A DNA stretch of 64,000 bases. It comes from an uncultured Pelagibacteraceae bacterium (lineage in GTDB: Bacteria > Pseudomonadota > Alphaproteobacteria > Pelagibacterales > Pelagibacteraceae). The translations under genes and the position numbers were made by a program. Positions 1 through 9,984 of the stretch are shown here, in pieces (within the stretch, counting starts at the first letter, position 1; each line of letters opens with the position of its first letter). The DNA is taken from positions 1 through 64,000 of the forward strand of contig CACDWM010000005.1 of NCBI GenBank assembly GCA_902556505.1. The letters are read 5' to 3'. The notes under the pieces were generated by a model. It was not told the DNA's origin and ran no database searches. It worked only from the letters and a program-made list of their open reading frames with translations.

Positions 1-1
1 T

Positions 2-424
2 GCTGGATCAACTACTTGTGGAGTCAAAATTTTTAGAATTCAAATTCTATATTTATTTATATTAAATCAATTAAAAAAAATTATATATCCCAAGGGAATA
101 TTTGTAATTAAATATGATCAAGGATCTGTTGATGATAAATTTATTGCATCAATAATTTCATTTATTTATTTTTACTTTGTAATTTTTTTTATTTTAGCTG
201 CATTATTATCATTAACAGGTCTCGATTTTATAACTGCCATTTCTGGAGCGGCAACATCAATATCAAATGTTGGTCCTGGTTTAGGTCCTATAATAGGACC
301 TAATGGAGATTTTTCATCTTTGCCCGATATTTCTAAATGGATCTTAACTGTAGGTATGATTTTAGGTAGACTTGAGTTGTTTGCAATATTAGTATTGTTC
401 TTACCATCTTTTTGGAGAAATTAA
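2..424 (+). CDS. trkH: Potassium uptake protein TrkH/KtrB family, C-terminal part (5' end outside window)
   Basis: Only the last 140 residues are present; the reading frame is open from base 2 to a TAA at 422-424. The encoded segment starts AGSTTCGVK, the selectivity-filter-like loop typical of TrkH (S/T-T-x-G with following K), continues with a membrane helix (FYFVIFFILAALLSL) and a final pore motif ISNVGPGLGP, which is the usual fourth filter of TrkH. It ends in GMILGRLELF followed by a short hydrophobic tail, as in TrkH proteins. Function from family knowledge: inner-membrane K+ translocation subunit working with TrkA. The next gene begins 2 bases after the stop, so they are probably co-transcribed. 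TrkH versus the smaller KtrB cannot be fully separated from a fragment, but the GRLE ending favours TrkH. Confidence 0.88.
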   Translation, partial: AGSTTCGVKIFRIQILYLFILNQLKKIIYPKGIFVIKYDQGSVDDKFIASIISFIYFYFVIFFILAALLSLTGLDFITAISGAATSISNVGPGLGPIIGPNGDFSSLPDISKWILTVGMILGRLELFAILVLFLPSFWRN

Positions 425-426
425 TT

Positions 427-1803
427 ATGTCTGAAACAAAGAAACAAACATGGCTTGATTCTCTTGCAGTTTATAAAGATATTCGAATGGTAAGAATTCT
501 TTTATTAGGTGCAATAAGTGGATTTCCATGGGTGTTAATTGCAAGCAGCTTAAGTCTTTGGCTTAAAGAAGAAGGTCTTAGTAGATCAACAATTGGATGG
601 GCAGGTTTAATTTTTGGAGTATATGCTTTCAATTATTTGTGGGCTCCAATTATAGATAGAATTCAAATTCCAATATTAACAAAAAAATTAGGTCATAGAA
701 GAGGATGGATAGTTTTGATGCAATTAATTATTTTGTTAAGTCTTGTTGTTTGGAGTGTGATTAATCCAACTGAAAATTTGGCTTTATTAATTACTGTAGG
801 TTTAATTATTGCTATTGCGTCAGCAACCCAAGATATAACTGTAGATGCATTAAGAATTGAACAGATAAGTGAAAATGAAGGAAAATCAATGGCTGCTGGT
901 GCAGCTATGGCTGTTGTTGGTTGGTGGACAGGTTATAAATTAGGTGGAGTTGTTGCTTTATTCACAGCAGAATTTTTTGAAAACCTAGGGGTGGCTGACT
1001 ACTGGCAAGCTACTTTTTTAATTTTAGGTATTTTAATAATTTTAATGAATATTGGATTAATGTTTGTTCATGAACCTATAGAGACAAACAGACAAGCAAA
1101 ACAGAGAGAAACAGACAAATTAATTGAAAGTAAACTTGGATCTAGCAATATTATTACAAACTTTATCGCATATATTACAGGAACTATAGGAGGACCTATT
1201 ATTAGTTTTTTTAGAAAAAATGGTTTTGCCATTGCAGCCGGAATTTTAGGATTTGTTTTCTTGTTTAAGATAGGTGAGGCATTTATGGGAAGAATGTCTA
1301 TTGTTTTTTATAAAGAAATTGGTTTCTCCAAAGGTCAAATTGCAATTTATTCAAAAGGACTTGGCTGGATAACAACAGTTGTATTTACTTTGTTGGGTGG
1401 AGTAATGGCCATGAGAGCTGGAACAATTAAAACTATGTTCTTTGCTGGTGGGTTAATGGCTATAACCAATCTTTTATTTGCAGTTTTAGCATGGACTGGA
1501 AAATCAGAAATTTTATTTGCAATTGCAGTTATAGCTGATGATATCACAGCAGCTTTTGCAACTGTAGCATTTGTTGCATTTATATCATTACTAGTTGATA
1601 GAACTTATACAGCCACACAATATGCATTGCTTGCTTCAATTGGTACTGCTGGTCGTACTACTTTAGCTTCATCATCAGGAGCTTTAGTGGACTTGTTAAA
1701 CGGAGATTGGGGAACATTTTTTGTTTTAACAACTATAATGGTGATACCATCATTAATTTGTTTGTATTTAATTAAAAACAAAATTAAAATTGGTGCAAAA
1801 TAA
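427..1803 (+). CDS. MFS permease, AmpG/PAT-like (probable muropeptide transporter)
   Basis: A 458-residue, roughly 12-14-helix membrane protein. The ATG at 427 (MSETKK) is chosen over an upstream TTG at 412, which would lie inside the preceding trkH gene. Family signs of AmpG/PAT-type permeases are visible: a first helix ending GFPWVLIASSLSLWL, YLWAPIIDR, RRGWIVLMQL, and ATQDITVDALRIE, the counterpart of the S-Q-D-I-x-x-D-A-x-R motif of AmpG. AmpG imports GlcNAc-anhydroMurNAc peptides for cell-wall recycling, and the neighbouring NlpC/P60 peptidase fits that role. The substrate is inferred; a siderophore or acetyl-CoA carrier of the same superfamily is the alternative. Its stop overlaps the next gene by about 11-14 bases, implying translational coupling. 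Confidence 0.75.
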   Translation: MSETKKQTWLDSLAVYKDIRMVRILLLGAISGFPWVLIASSLSLWLKEEGLSRSTIGWAGLIFGVYAFNYLWAPIIDRIQIPILTKKLGHRRGWIVLMQLIILLSLVVWSVINPTENLALLITVGLIIAIASATQDITVDALRIEQISENEGKSMAAGAAMAVVGWWTGYKLGGVVALFTAEFFENLGVADYWQATFLILGILIILMNIGLMFVHEPIETNRQAKQRETDKLIESKLGSSNIITNFIAYITGTIGGPIISFFRKNGFAIAAGILGFVFLFKIGEAFMGRMSIVFYKEIGFSKGQIAIYSKGLGWITTVVFTLLGGVMAMRAGTIKTMFFAGGLMAITNLLFAVLAWTGKSEILFAIAVIADDITAAFATVAFVAFISLLVDRTYTATQYALLASIGTAGRTTLASSSGALVDLLNGDWGTFFVLTTIMVIPSLICLYLIKNKIKIGAK

Positions 1804-2539
1804 TTTTTATTTCATAGGTAATTTTTCGAATATTTATAAAAATCCTTCGAAAAGATCTGAAATAACTTCACAAATTATACATGGTGAAAAATTCAAAATA
1901 TTAGCAAAAAATAAAAATTGGATAAAAATTAAAACTTTATTTGATAATTATAAGGGGTTTATAAAAAATTCAAAATATATAGAAAAATTTAGCCCCAATT
2001 ATAAAGTCAGCTCATTAAAAGCAAAGATTTATAAAAAACCTGGAATTGGAACTAGCAGTTGGCTTCCATTTGCATCCAAATTTTCTGTATTTGAGCAAAA
2101 TAAGAATTACGTAAGAATTGAAAAAAATAAATGGATTAAAAAATCAGATATTAAAAAAATAAACCATAAAGAAAATAATTTTACAAAAATATTTAAAAAA
2201 TTTCTCGATGTGAAATATGTTTGGGGTGGAAAAACATTTAAAGGTATTGATTGTTCAGCCTTATTGCAAATATTTTATTGTTATAATAATTCGTTTTATC
2301 CAAGAGATACAAAAGATCAGATCAAATATACAAAAAAGAATTCAAAGAAAAGACTATTTAAAAAAGGAGATATTATTTTTTGGAAAGGTCATGTTGCTAT
2401 GTGTTTAAATTCTAAACAACTAATTCATGCTTATGGTCCAGAAAGAAAAGTAATTATTATGCCAATTATAGAAACAATTAACAGAATTGAAAAAACTGCC
2501 AAGCTAAAGGTAAAAAAAGTATCTAGAATAAAATATTAA
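1790..2539 (+). CDS. NlpC/P60 cysteine peptidase with N-terminal SH3-like repeats
   Basis: A 249-residue protein with two SH3b-like segments (about residues 5-65 and 70-125, each with an 'x-W-I-K-I/KKSD' strand pattern) followed by an NlpC/P60 domain (about 130-245). The catalytic Cys155 lies in the motif GIDCSAL, His201 follows GDIIFWKG, and His213 is in LIHAYG. Family members cleave the D-gamma-Glu/mDAP or mDAP/Ala bonds of peptidoglycan peptides. No signal peptide is seen, which suits cytosolic turnover of imported muropeptides next to an AmpG-like permease. Start is uncertain: TTG at 1790 or GTG at 1793, both overlapping the upstream gene. The stop converges with tyrA and overlaps it by 3-4 bases, so no terminator separates the two operons. 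Confidence 0.82.
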   Translation: MVQNNFYFIGNFSNIYKNPSKRSEITSQIIHGEKFKILAKNKNWIKIKTLFDNYKGFIKNSKYIEKFSPNYKVSSLKAKIYKKPGIGTSSWLPFASKFSVFEQNKNYVRIEKNKWIKKSDIKKINHKENNFTKIFKKFLDVKYVWGGKTFKGIDCSALLQIFYCYNNSFYPRDTKDQIKYTKKNSKKRLFKKGDIIFWKGHVAMCLNSKQLIHAYGPERKVIIMPIIETINRIEKTAKLKVKKVSRIKY

Positions 2540-3432
2540 TTTCTTCCAAAGTCAGGTTTATCAATATCTTGTTTCAATTTGATGATTTTTGACCTTACTT
2601 TTTTAGTCTGAATAAGTTTCTTTACGATAGACTTATTATTTTTTGAATTAATATCTTTTTTAAATTGATTTAAATTTTTAATAAATAAATCAATCGCTTT
2701 TGAAATATTATTTTTATTGTTGAAAAAAATATCTCTCCACATGATTTCATTTGATGCTGCAATCCTAGAAAAATCTCGTAATCCACCAGCACTATATTTG
2801 ATTAGCTCATAATTTTGTTTTTTCTCAAAATCTTGAGCAGATTTCACCAGATTATATGCAATTAAGTGTGGTAAATGACTAGTAATAGAAAAAATTTTGT
2901 CATGTTTTTCAGCGCTCATAACAACTACTTTGGCTCCAATTTTTTTCCAAAACTGAGTTAGAATATTTATGTTATTTTTTTTAATATTTTTTTCTTTAAT
3001 TATTATGCACCATCTATCAGTAAACATATTTTCTTTACCATGCTCTGGACCACTGACCTCTGATCCAGCTATTGGGTGACTTTGAATCCAATGAATACCT
3101 TTCTTTAAAAATTTATTTATAATTTTAGAAGTTTCAATTTTTGAAGAACCAATATCAGTAATCAATGTTTTCGATGGTATAAATTTATTAATTTTTAAAA
3201 TAATATTTTTGTATTCACTCATTGGTGTACAAAAGATGATTAAATCGGAATTACTTACACCTTCTTTTAATGATTTAACAATTGTTCCAGGTAATTTTAA
3301 TCTTTTTATCTTAGCAATATTTGATTTTGATTTTTCATAAATAAATATTTTTTTTGCTATTTTTTTTTTGCTAATACACCTTAATAAAGATGAACCTAAT
3401 AATCCACAGCCAATAATTAAAATATTTTTCAT
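2536..3432 (-). CDS. tyrA: Prephenate/arogenate dehydrogenase
   Basis: A 298-residue protein with an N-terminal Rossmann motif GCGLLGSS (residues 8-15) and the prephenate dehydrogenase signatures SHPIAGSEVSGP, TSHLPHLIAY and SAGGLRDFSRIA. It oxidatively decarboxylates prephenate (or arogenate) in tyrosine synthesis. Its ATG overlaps the stop of hisC by 4 bases (ATGA), so it is translationally coupled to an aminotransferase that may also transaminate aromatic substrates. Substrate and NAD/NADP preference cannot be read from the sequence. Confidence 0.9.
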   Translation of the reverse strand: MKNILIIGCGLLGSSLLRCISKKKIAKKIFIYEKSKSNIAKIKRLKLPGTIVKSLKEGVSNSDLIIFCTPMSEYKNIILKINKFIPSKTLITDIGSSKIETSKIINKFLKKGIHWIQSHPIAGSEVSGPEHGKENMFTDRWCIIIKEKNIKKNNINILTQFWKKIGAKVVVMSAEKHDKIFSITSHLPHLIAYNLVKSAQDFEKKQNYELIKYSAGGLRDFSRIAASNEIMWRDIFFNNKNNISKAIDLFIKNLNQFKKDINSKNNKSIVKKLIQTKKVRSKIIKLKQDIDKPDFGRN

Positions 3433-4514
3433 TTTTTCAATACTTGCTTAATAACACTCATAAATTTTAAGTTTTCTTTTTTAGATCCAATAGTTAACCT
3501 TAATTTATTCTTTATATGATAACCATCTTCTGTTGATCTTAAAATAATTCCCTTATTTTTAAGTTTTTCATACAGAAACTTTGCTGAATATCTGCATTTT
3601 TCAAAATTAAGTAACAAAAAATTTGCTGAAGCTGAATTTGAAAAAATATTATATGCCTCAAGAAATTTCTTAATTTTTTCAGAATATAATAAATTATGTC
3701 TAATCGATTTATTTATGAAAGCTTTATCCTTCAGTGACTCGATGGCAGCTAATTGAGCAATACCATTTACATTAAATGGTGGTTTTATAACATTTAGCGC
3801 ATCAACTATTTTTTTTGATCCATATCCCCAACCTACTCTCAGAGAAGCTAATCCAAACATTTTTGAAAAAGTTCTAAGGATGAAAACATTATCTTTATTT
3901 TTAAACAAATCTAACCCAGATGAATAATCTTTGTTTTTCATATATTCTGCATAGGCATCATCTATAACTAGTAAAATTTTTTTGTTTAATCTTTTTCTTA
4001 ATTCTAAAACTTCTTTTCTCGTTAAATAAGTTCCTGTAGGATTGTTTGGGTTTGCTATAAACACAATTTTAGTTTTTTTTGTAATTTTTTTTAAAATTTC
4101 ATTTACCGAAACTTTGAAATTAATTTCTTTTGCAAATAAAACTTTTGCACCTACAATTTTTGAGTAAATTCTGTACATTAAAAAACTGTACTCTGGTACC
4201 ACAACCTCATCTTTTGGGTTTAAAAACAACTGACAGAGCATTTGAATAACTTCATCTGAACCAGCTCCACAAATAATTTTCTCAGAATTACATTTATAAG
4301 CTTTAGATATTGCTTTTCTTAAATTTTGAGATTTTCCATCTGGATATTTATCTAAATTCAGATTTTTATTTGATATTATTTTCTTTGCTTTAGGGCTCAT
4401 ACCTAGAGCAGACTCATTTGCAGAAAGCTTAATTACGTTCTTAAGTTTCTTAACTTTTGATTTGCCAGGCTTATAAGCCTCAATTTTAAATTTTTTGAAA
4501 TTTGGAGTTATCAT
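3429..4514 (-). CDS. hisC: Histidinol-phosphate / aromatic aminotransferase
   Basis: A 361-residue fold-type I PLP enzyme. Visible are the ANPNNPTGT loop (154-162), DDAYAEY (185-191), the Schiff-base lysine K218 in RTFSKMFGLASLR, and RLTIG near the C-terminus. Length and motifs are those of HisC. Because it is fused in an operon with tyrA rather than with other his genes, an additional or main role in tyrosine/phenylalanine transamination is plausible (inference). It is the first gene of a two-gene operon and is divergent from metX across a 191-bp region. Confidence 0.88.
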   Translation of the reverse strand: MITPNFKKFKIEAYKPGKSKVKKLKNVIKLSANESALGMSPKAKKIISNKNLNLDKYPDGKSQNLRKAISKAYKCNSEKIICGAGSDEVIQMLCQLFLNPKDEVVVPEYSFLMYRIYSKIVGAKVLFAKEINFKVSVNEILKKITKKTKIVFIANPNNPTGTYLTRKEVLELRKRLNKKILLVIDDAYAEYMKNKDYSSGLDLFKNKDNVFILRTFSKMFGLASLRVGWGYGSKKIVDALNVIKPPFNVNGIAQLAAIESLKDKAFINKSIRHNLLYSEKIKKFLEAYNIFSNSASANFLLLNFEKCRYSAKFLYEKLKNKGIILRSTEDGYHIKNKLRLTIGSKKENLKFMSVIKQVLKK

Positions 4515-4541
4515 TTTTTTTAATTTATGTGCTCTTTATAG

Positions 4542-4561
4542 ATAAAATTACAAAATTTTAT
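4542..4561. repeat. AT-only inverted repeat between hisC and the metX promoter
   Basis: ATAAAATT (4542-4549) and AATTTTAT (4554-4561) form an 8-bp perfect inverted repeat around ACAA, just upstream of hisC. It could be an operator or simply AT-rich DNA. The hisC promoter presumably lies here, but no clear hexamer pair was seen. Confidence 0.3.
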
Positions 4562-4587
4562 AGAGAATAAGAGGATTTTTTAAAAAA

Positions 4588-4616
4588 TTGACATAATAAA
4601 TAAGTTCTAGTAAAAA
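4588..4616 (+). promoter_or_regulatory. Sigma70-type promoter of metX-metW-gloB
   Basis: A perfect -35 TTGACA (4588-4593), a 17-base spacer and a -10-like TAAAAA (4611-4616). The predicted transcription start, near 4622-4624, coincides with the first paired base of the SAM-II riboswitch, which supports both calls. Confidence 0.6.
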
Positions 4617-4621
4617 AATTA

Positions 4622-4670
4622 TGCGCTGATTTAACTGAATTGCGAGCGCTTAAAAAAAACCGCTAAAATA
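4622..4670 (+). promoter_or_regulatory. SAM-II (metA-type) riboswitch controlling metX
   Basis: The segment carries the SAM-II pattern: P1 5' arm GCGCT (4623-4627), the conserved GATTTAA, ATTGC, P1 3' arm AGCGC (4645-4649), an A-rich linker and the pseudoknot strand GCTAAAA (4662-4668). This is nearly the arrangement of the crystallised marine-metagenome metX riboswitch, from memory of that structure. SAM binding closes the pseudoknot and shuts off methionine synthesis. Downstream, the metX ATG is about 36 bases away, and a run of eight T (4672-4679) follows the pseudoknot directly. Confidence 0.93.
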
Positions 4671-4705
4671 GTTTTTTTTCTCACAATTCGAAACAGTCAA
4701 AAACT

Positions 4706-5821
4706 ATGAATACTGAGAAAAACATAAAAACTTTAATTGTAAAGAAACCACTAAAATTAGACTGTGGAAAGACCATAAAAGATTTTCCGATAGCCTATGA
4801 AACTTACGGTTCACTTAATTCAAAAAAAGATAATGCAATACTAGTTTTTCATGCTCTAACAGGAGATCAATTTGTAACCGGAATAAACCCTGTAACTAAC
4901 AAAGAGGGTTGGTGGAGTTATGCAGTAGGTCCTGATAAGGCTATCGATACGAATAAATATTTTGTTATTTGTTCTAACGTAATTGGTGGATGTATGGGAT
5001 CATATGGTCCAAGTCATAAAGATCCTTATCAAAAAATTTTTGGAACAAATTTTCCCGTTATTACAATTAATGATATGGTGAATGCTCAATATAATTTACT
5101 TGATCATTTTGGTATTGATAAACTATTTTCTATAACTGGTGGTTCAATGGGAGGTATGCAAGTCCTTCAGTTTATTAGTAACTTTCCTGATAAATCTAAA
5201 ACAGTGATACCGATAGCAACCACATCTAGTCATTCAGCACAAAATATTGCTTTTAACGAGCTAGGTAGACAAGCTATTACAGCTGATAGTAACTGGAAAG
5301 ATGGGAACTATACATCAAACGAAACTAATCCTGGAAAAGGATTGGCAGTAGCAAGAATGGCAGCACATATTACTTATTTATCTAAAAAAGGTTTGCAGGA
5401 AAAATTTGGAAGAAAATTACAAGAAAGAGAAGATCTTAAATTTGGATTTGACGCTGATTTTCAAATAGAGAGTTATTTAAGATATCAGGGCTCAGTTTTC
5501 GTGGATAGATTTGATGCAAATAGTTATCTTTATATTACTAGAGCTATGGATTATTTTGATTTAGCTAAGCAATTCAATGGTAATCTTTCGGAAGCATTTA
5601 TAAATACAAACGCGAAATTTTTTATAATTTCTTTTACTTCAGATTGGCTTTATCCAACCCAAGAAAACAAAGATATTGTGATTGCTTTAAACTCAATAGG
5701 AGCCGATGTTGGATTTGTAGAAATTGAGTCAGATAAAGGTCACGACTCCTTTTTACTAGACGTTCCTGATTTCTTGAGTGCACTTAAAAACTTTTTAGAT
5801 AAATCTTACGAAGAAAATTAA
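4706..5821 (+). CDS. metX: Homoserine O-acetyltransferase
   Basis: A 371-residue alpha/beta hydrolase-fold acyltransferase of the MetX family. Motifs: VFHALTGDQF (oxyanion loop), GGCMGSYGPSH, the nucleophile elbow GGSMGG with Ser147, the acid in SDWLYPT, and the histidine in KGHDSFLLD near the C-terminus. It activates homoserine with acetyl-CoA (or succinyl-CoA, which cannot be excluded) for direct sulfhydrylation in methionine synthesis. It is the first gene behind the SAM-II riboswitch; metW follows after 2 bases. Confidence 0.95.
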   Translation: MNTEKNIKTLIVKKPLKLDCGKTIKDFPIAYETYGSLNSKKDNAILVFHALTGDQFVTGINPVTNKEGWWSYAVGPDKAIDTNKYFVICSNVIGGCMGSYGPSHKDPYQKIFGTNFPVITINDMVNAQYNLLDHFGIDKLFSITGGSMGGMQVLQFISNFPDKSKTVIPIATTSSHSAQNIAFNELGRQAITADSNWKDGNYTSNETNPGKGLAVARMAAHITYLSKKGLQEKFGRKLQEREDLKFGFDADFQIESYLRYQGSVFVDRFDANSYLYITRAMDYFDLAKQFNGNLSEAFINTNAKFFIISFTSDWLYPTQENKDIVIALNSIGADVGFVEIESDKGHDSFLLDVPDFLSALKNFLDKSYEEN

Positions 5822-5823
5822 TT

Positions 5824-6420
5824 ATGAAAAATGAATTTCAAGTAATAGCAGATTTAATTGAAAAAGATAAGAAAGTCTTAGATGTAGGTTGTGCCGATGG
5901 AACTTTGATGAAATTTTTAAAGGATAATAAAAACATAAATATAAGAGGATTAGAGATTTCAAAAGAAAAAGTGCAAGAATGTATTGCTAAAGGTTTAACT
6001 GTAATTGAAGGAAATGCTGAAAAAGATTTAAAGCAATTTCCAGACAAATCATTTGATTATGTTGTTTTAAGTCAAACCCTTCAAGCTTTTCTTAATCCTG
6101 AGTTAGTTTTAGATGAACTTTTAAGAGTTGGAAAAAAAGCAATAGTTACGATTCCTAATTTTGGATACTGGAAAGTAAGATTTCATTTATTATTTAAAGG
6201 TACAATGCCAATTACAAAAACACTGCCAGATGAATGGTATAACACTCCAAATTTACACATGTGCACAATCAAAGATTTTTTTCATTTTGTAAAATCAAAA
6301 GATATAAAGATTTTTAAATCACTCGCTTTAAACAATATTAACAAATCAACAATAAATCAGAGTAATTTAGGTATTAAAAATTTGTTTGCAGATCTTGGTA
6401 TATTTTTGATAGAAAAATAA
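5824..6420 (+). CDS. metW: Methionine biosynthesis protein MetW (class I SAM methyltransferase fold)
   Basis: A 198-residue protein with the SAM-binding motif VLDVGCADGTL (residues 18-28), DYVVLSQTLQA, and the MetW hallmark VTIPNFGYWKVR followed by W and HMCTIKDF. MetW is normally adjacent to metX and needed for full MetX function in several proteobacteria; its biochemical activity is not defined. Start ATG lies 2 bases after metX and gloB begins 1 base after its stop, a tight three-gene operon. Confidence 0.92.
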   Translation: MKNEFQVIADLIEKDKKVLDVGCADGTLMKFLKDNKNINIRGLEISKEKVQECIAKGLTVIEGNAEKDLKQFPDKSFDYVVLSQTLQAFLNPELVLDELLRVGKKAIVTIPNFGYWKVRFHLLFKGTMPITKTLPDEWYNTPNLHMCTIKDFFHFVKSKDIKIFKSLALNNINKSTINQSNLGIKNLFADLGIFLIEK

Positions 6421-6421
6421 A

Positions 6422-7141
6422 ATGCGTATTGAAATTATACCTTGTCTTCAAGATAACTATAGCTATTTAATAATAGATGAAAGTAACAATTTTGCGTGTG
6501 TTGTAGATCCCAGTGAGTCTGAACCAATAATAAATTTCCTAAAAAATGAAAATATAAAATTAAAATATATTCTTAATACTCATCATCATTATGATCATAT
6601 CGGAGGAAATCAAGAATTAAAAAAAAAATATGGTTCAGTTGTTGTGGGTTTTAAAGGAGACTCAAAAAGAATACCTGGAATTGACATATTGTTAGAAGAC
6701 AATCAAATATGGAAAGCTGAAAACTTTGAAGCTAAAATCATGCATATACCTGGACATACCTCAGGCCATATTTGTTTTAATTTCTTTAAAGAAAAAATAG
6801 TTTTTACTGGAGATACACTTTTCTCACTTGGTTGTGGAAGAATATTCGAAGGTTCTTATGAGGAAATGTTTGAATCTTTAAACAAAATTAAATTATTACC
6901 AGAAGACACAAAAATTTATTGTGGTCATGAATACACTCTTAACAATGCAAAATTTTGCAAAAAATACGATTCCGAAAACAAAGATTTACAAAAAAAAATA
7001 GAAAAAATAGAAAAATTAAGAGAAAATGGAATTCCAACAATACCCTCAACTTTAAAAGAGGAATTGGATTGTAATATATTTTTAAGAGCAAAAGATGTTA
7101 AAACTTTTTCAAAATTAAGAGATTTTAAGGATAATTTCTAA
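6422..7141 (+). CDS. gloB: Hydroxyacylglutathione hydrolase (glyoxalase II)
   Basis: A 239-residue metallo-beta-lactamase-fold enzyme with the metal motif THHHYDHIGG (53-62), further ligands in HIPGHTSGH and FTGDTLF, and YCGHEYT. The C-terminal LRAKD segment resembles the glutathione-binding end of GloB. It hydrolyses S-lactoylglutathione in methylglyoxal detoxification. It is the last gene of the metX operon, an association seen in several alphaproteobacteria. Confidence 0.88.
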   Translation: MRIEIIPCLQDNYSYLIIDESNNFACVVDPSESEPIINFLKNENIKLKYILNTHHHYDHIGGNQELKKKYGSVVVGFKGDSKRIPGIDILLEDNQIWKAENFEAKIMHIPGHTSGHICFNFFKEKIVFTGDTLFSLGCGRIFEGSYEEMFESLNKIKLLPEDTKIYCGHEYTLNNAKFCKKYDSENKDLQKKIEKIEKLRENGIPTIPSTLKEELDCNIFLRAKDVKTFSKLRDFKDNF

Positions 7142-7151
7142 TTAATTCGGC

Positions 7152-7179
7152 TTGACTAAAGGCTGGCTACAACTATATT
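7152..7179 (+). promoter_or_regulatory. Promoter of the rplU-rpmA-obg operon
   Basis: TTGACT (7152-7157), a 16-base spacer and TATATT (7174-7179) lie in the 64-bp gap between gloB and rplU, placing the start of transcription about 20 bases before the rplU ATG. Confidence 0.6.
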
Positions 7180-7205
7180 GCTGTAACTTTAAATTAAATC
7201 ATACT

Positions 7206-7604
7206 ATGTCATACGCAGTAATAAAAACAGGTGGAAAACAGTATAAAGTAAAATCTGGAGAAATTCTAAAGATTGAAAAACTACCAGACTCTAAACCTGA
7301 GACCAAAATAGAGTTTAACGAAATCTTGGCATATGGTGATGATAAATCAATTGAAATTGGAACTCCAAATGTTGAGGGCGCAAAAGTAGAGGCTGATTTA
7401 ATTAAAAATAGTAAAAATAGAACGATTTTAATTTTTAAAAAAAGAAGAAGACAAAATTCAAGAAGAAAAAATGGGCATAGACAACAATATTCTGTGATAA
7501 GAATTAACAAAATTTTTTCAAAAGATGGTAAAGTGTTATCAGAAGCTGAAAAAATTTCTAAAACTTCAAAAAAAGAAGAAGTTAAGGAAGCAGTAAGCAA
7601 ATAG
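7206..7604 (+). CDS. rplU: 50S ribosomal protein L21
   Basis: A 132-residue protein that begins MSYAVIKTGGKQYKV, the standard L21 N-terminus, and contains KRRRQNSRRKNGHRQ, the basic rRNA-binding loop. An in-frame GTG/ATG-like start farther upstream (7152) would fall in the promoter, so the ATG at 7206 is used. A lysine/glutamate-rich tail of about 25 residues extends beyond the usual end. rpmA follows after 14 bases. Confidence 0.95.
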   Translation: MSYAVIKTGGKQYKVKSGEILKIEKLPDSKPETKIEFNEILAYGDDKSIEIGTPNVEGAKVEADLIKNSKNRTILIFKKRRRQNSRRKNGHRQQYSVIRINKIFSKDGKVLSEAEKISKTSKKEEVKEAVSK

Positions 7605-7618
7605 TTATTAGGTAAATT

Positions 7619-7873
7619 ATGGCAACAAAAAAAGCAGGTGGATCATCACGAAACGGACGAGATAGTGCCGGTAGAAGACTTGGTGTAAAAAAGTATGGTG
7701 GTGAAACAGTAATTCCTGGAAACATAATTGTTAGACAAAGAGGAACTAAGATTTTTCCAGGTGAAAATGTTGGTATGGGTAAAGATCATTCAATATTTTC
7801 AGTTGTTAAAGGGAAAGTTGTTTTCAAAAAATCTAAATCAGATAGAACTTTTGTTTCTGTAAAGCCCAATTAA
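7619..7873 (+). CDS. rpmA: 50S ribosomal protein L27
   Basis: An 84-residue protein starting [16 protein letters not shown], the nearly invariant L27 start whose N-terminal tail reaches the peptidyl transferase centre. It contains [19 protein letters not shown], also diagnostic. Standard partner of rplU and obg. Confidence 0.97.
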   Translation: MATKKAGGSSRNGRDSAGRRLGVKKYGGETVIPGNIIVRQRGTKIFPGENVGMGKDHSIFSVVKGKVVFKKSKSDRTFVSVKPN

Positions 7874-7889
7874 TAGTACAACCAATTAA

Positions 7890-9984
<2,095 letters not shown>

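Noticed and set aside
412-426. TTG start for the AmpG-like permease at 412
   Set aside because: It would overlap trkH and add five residues (MEKLI) before the ATG that follows trkH by two bases.
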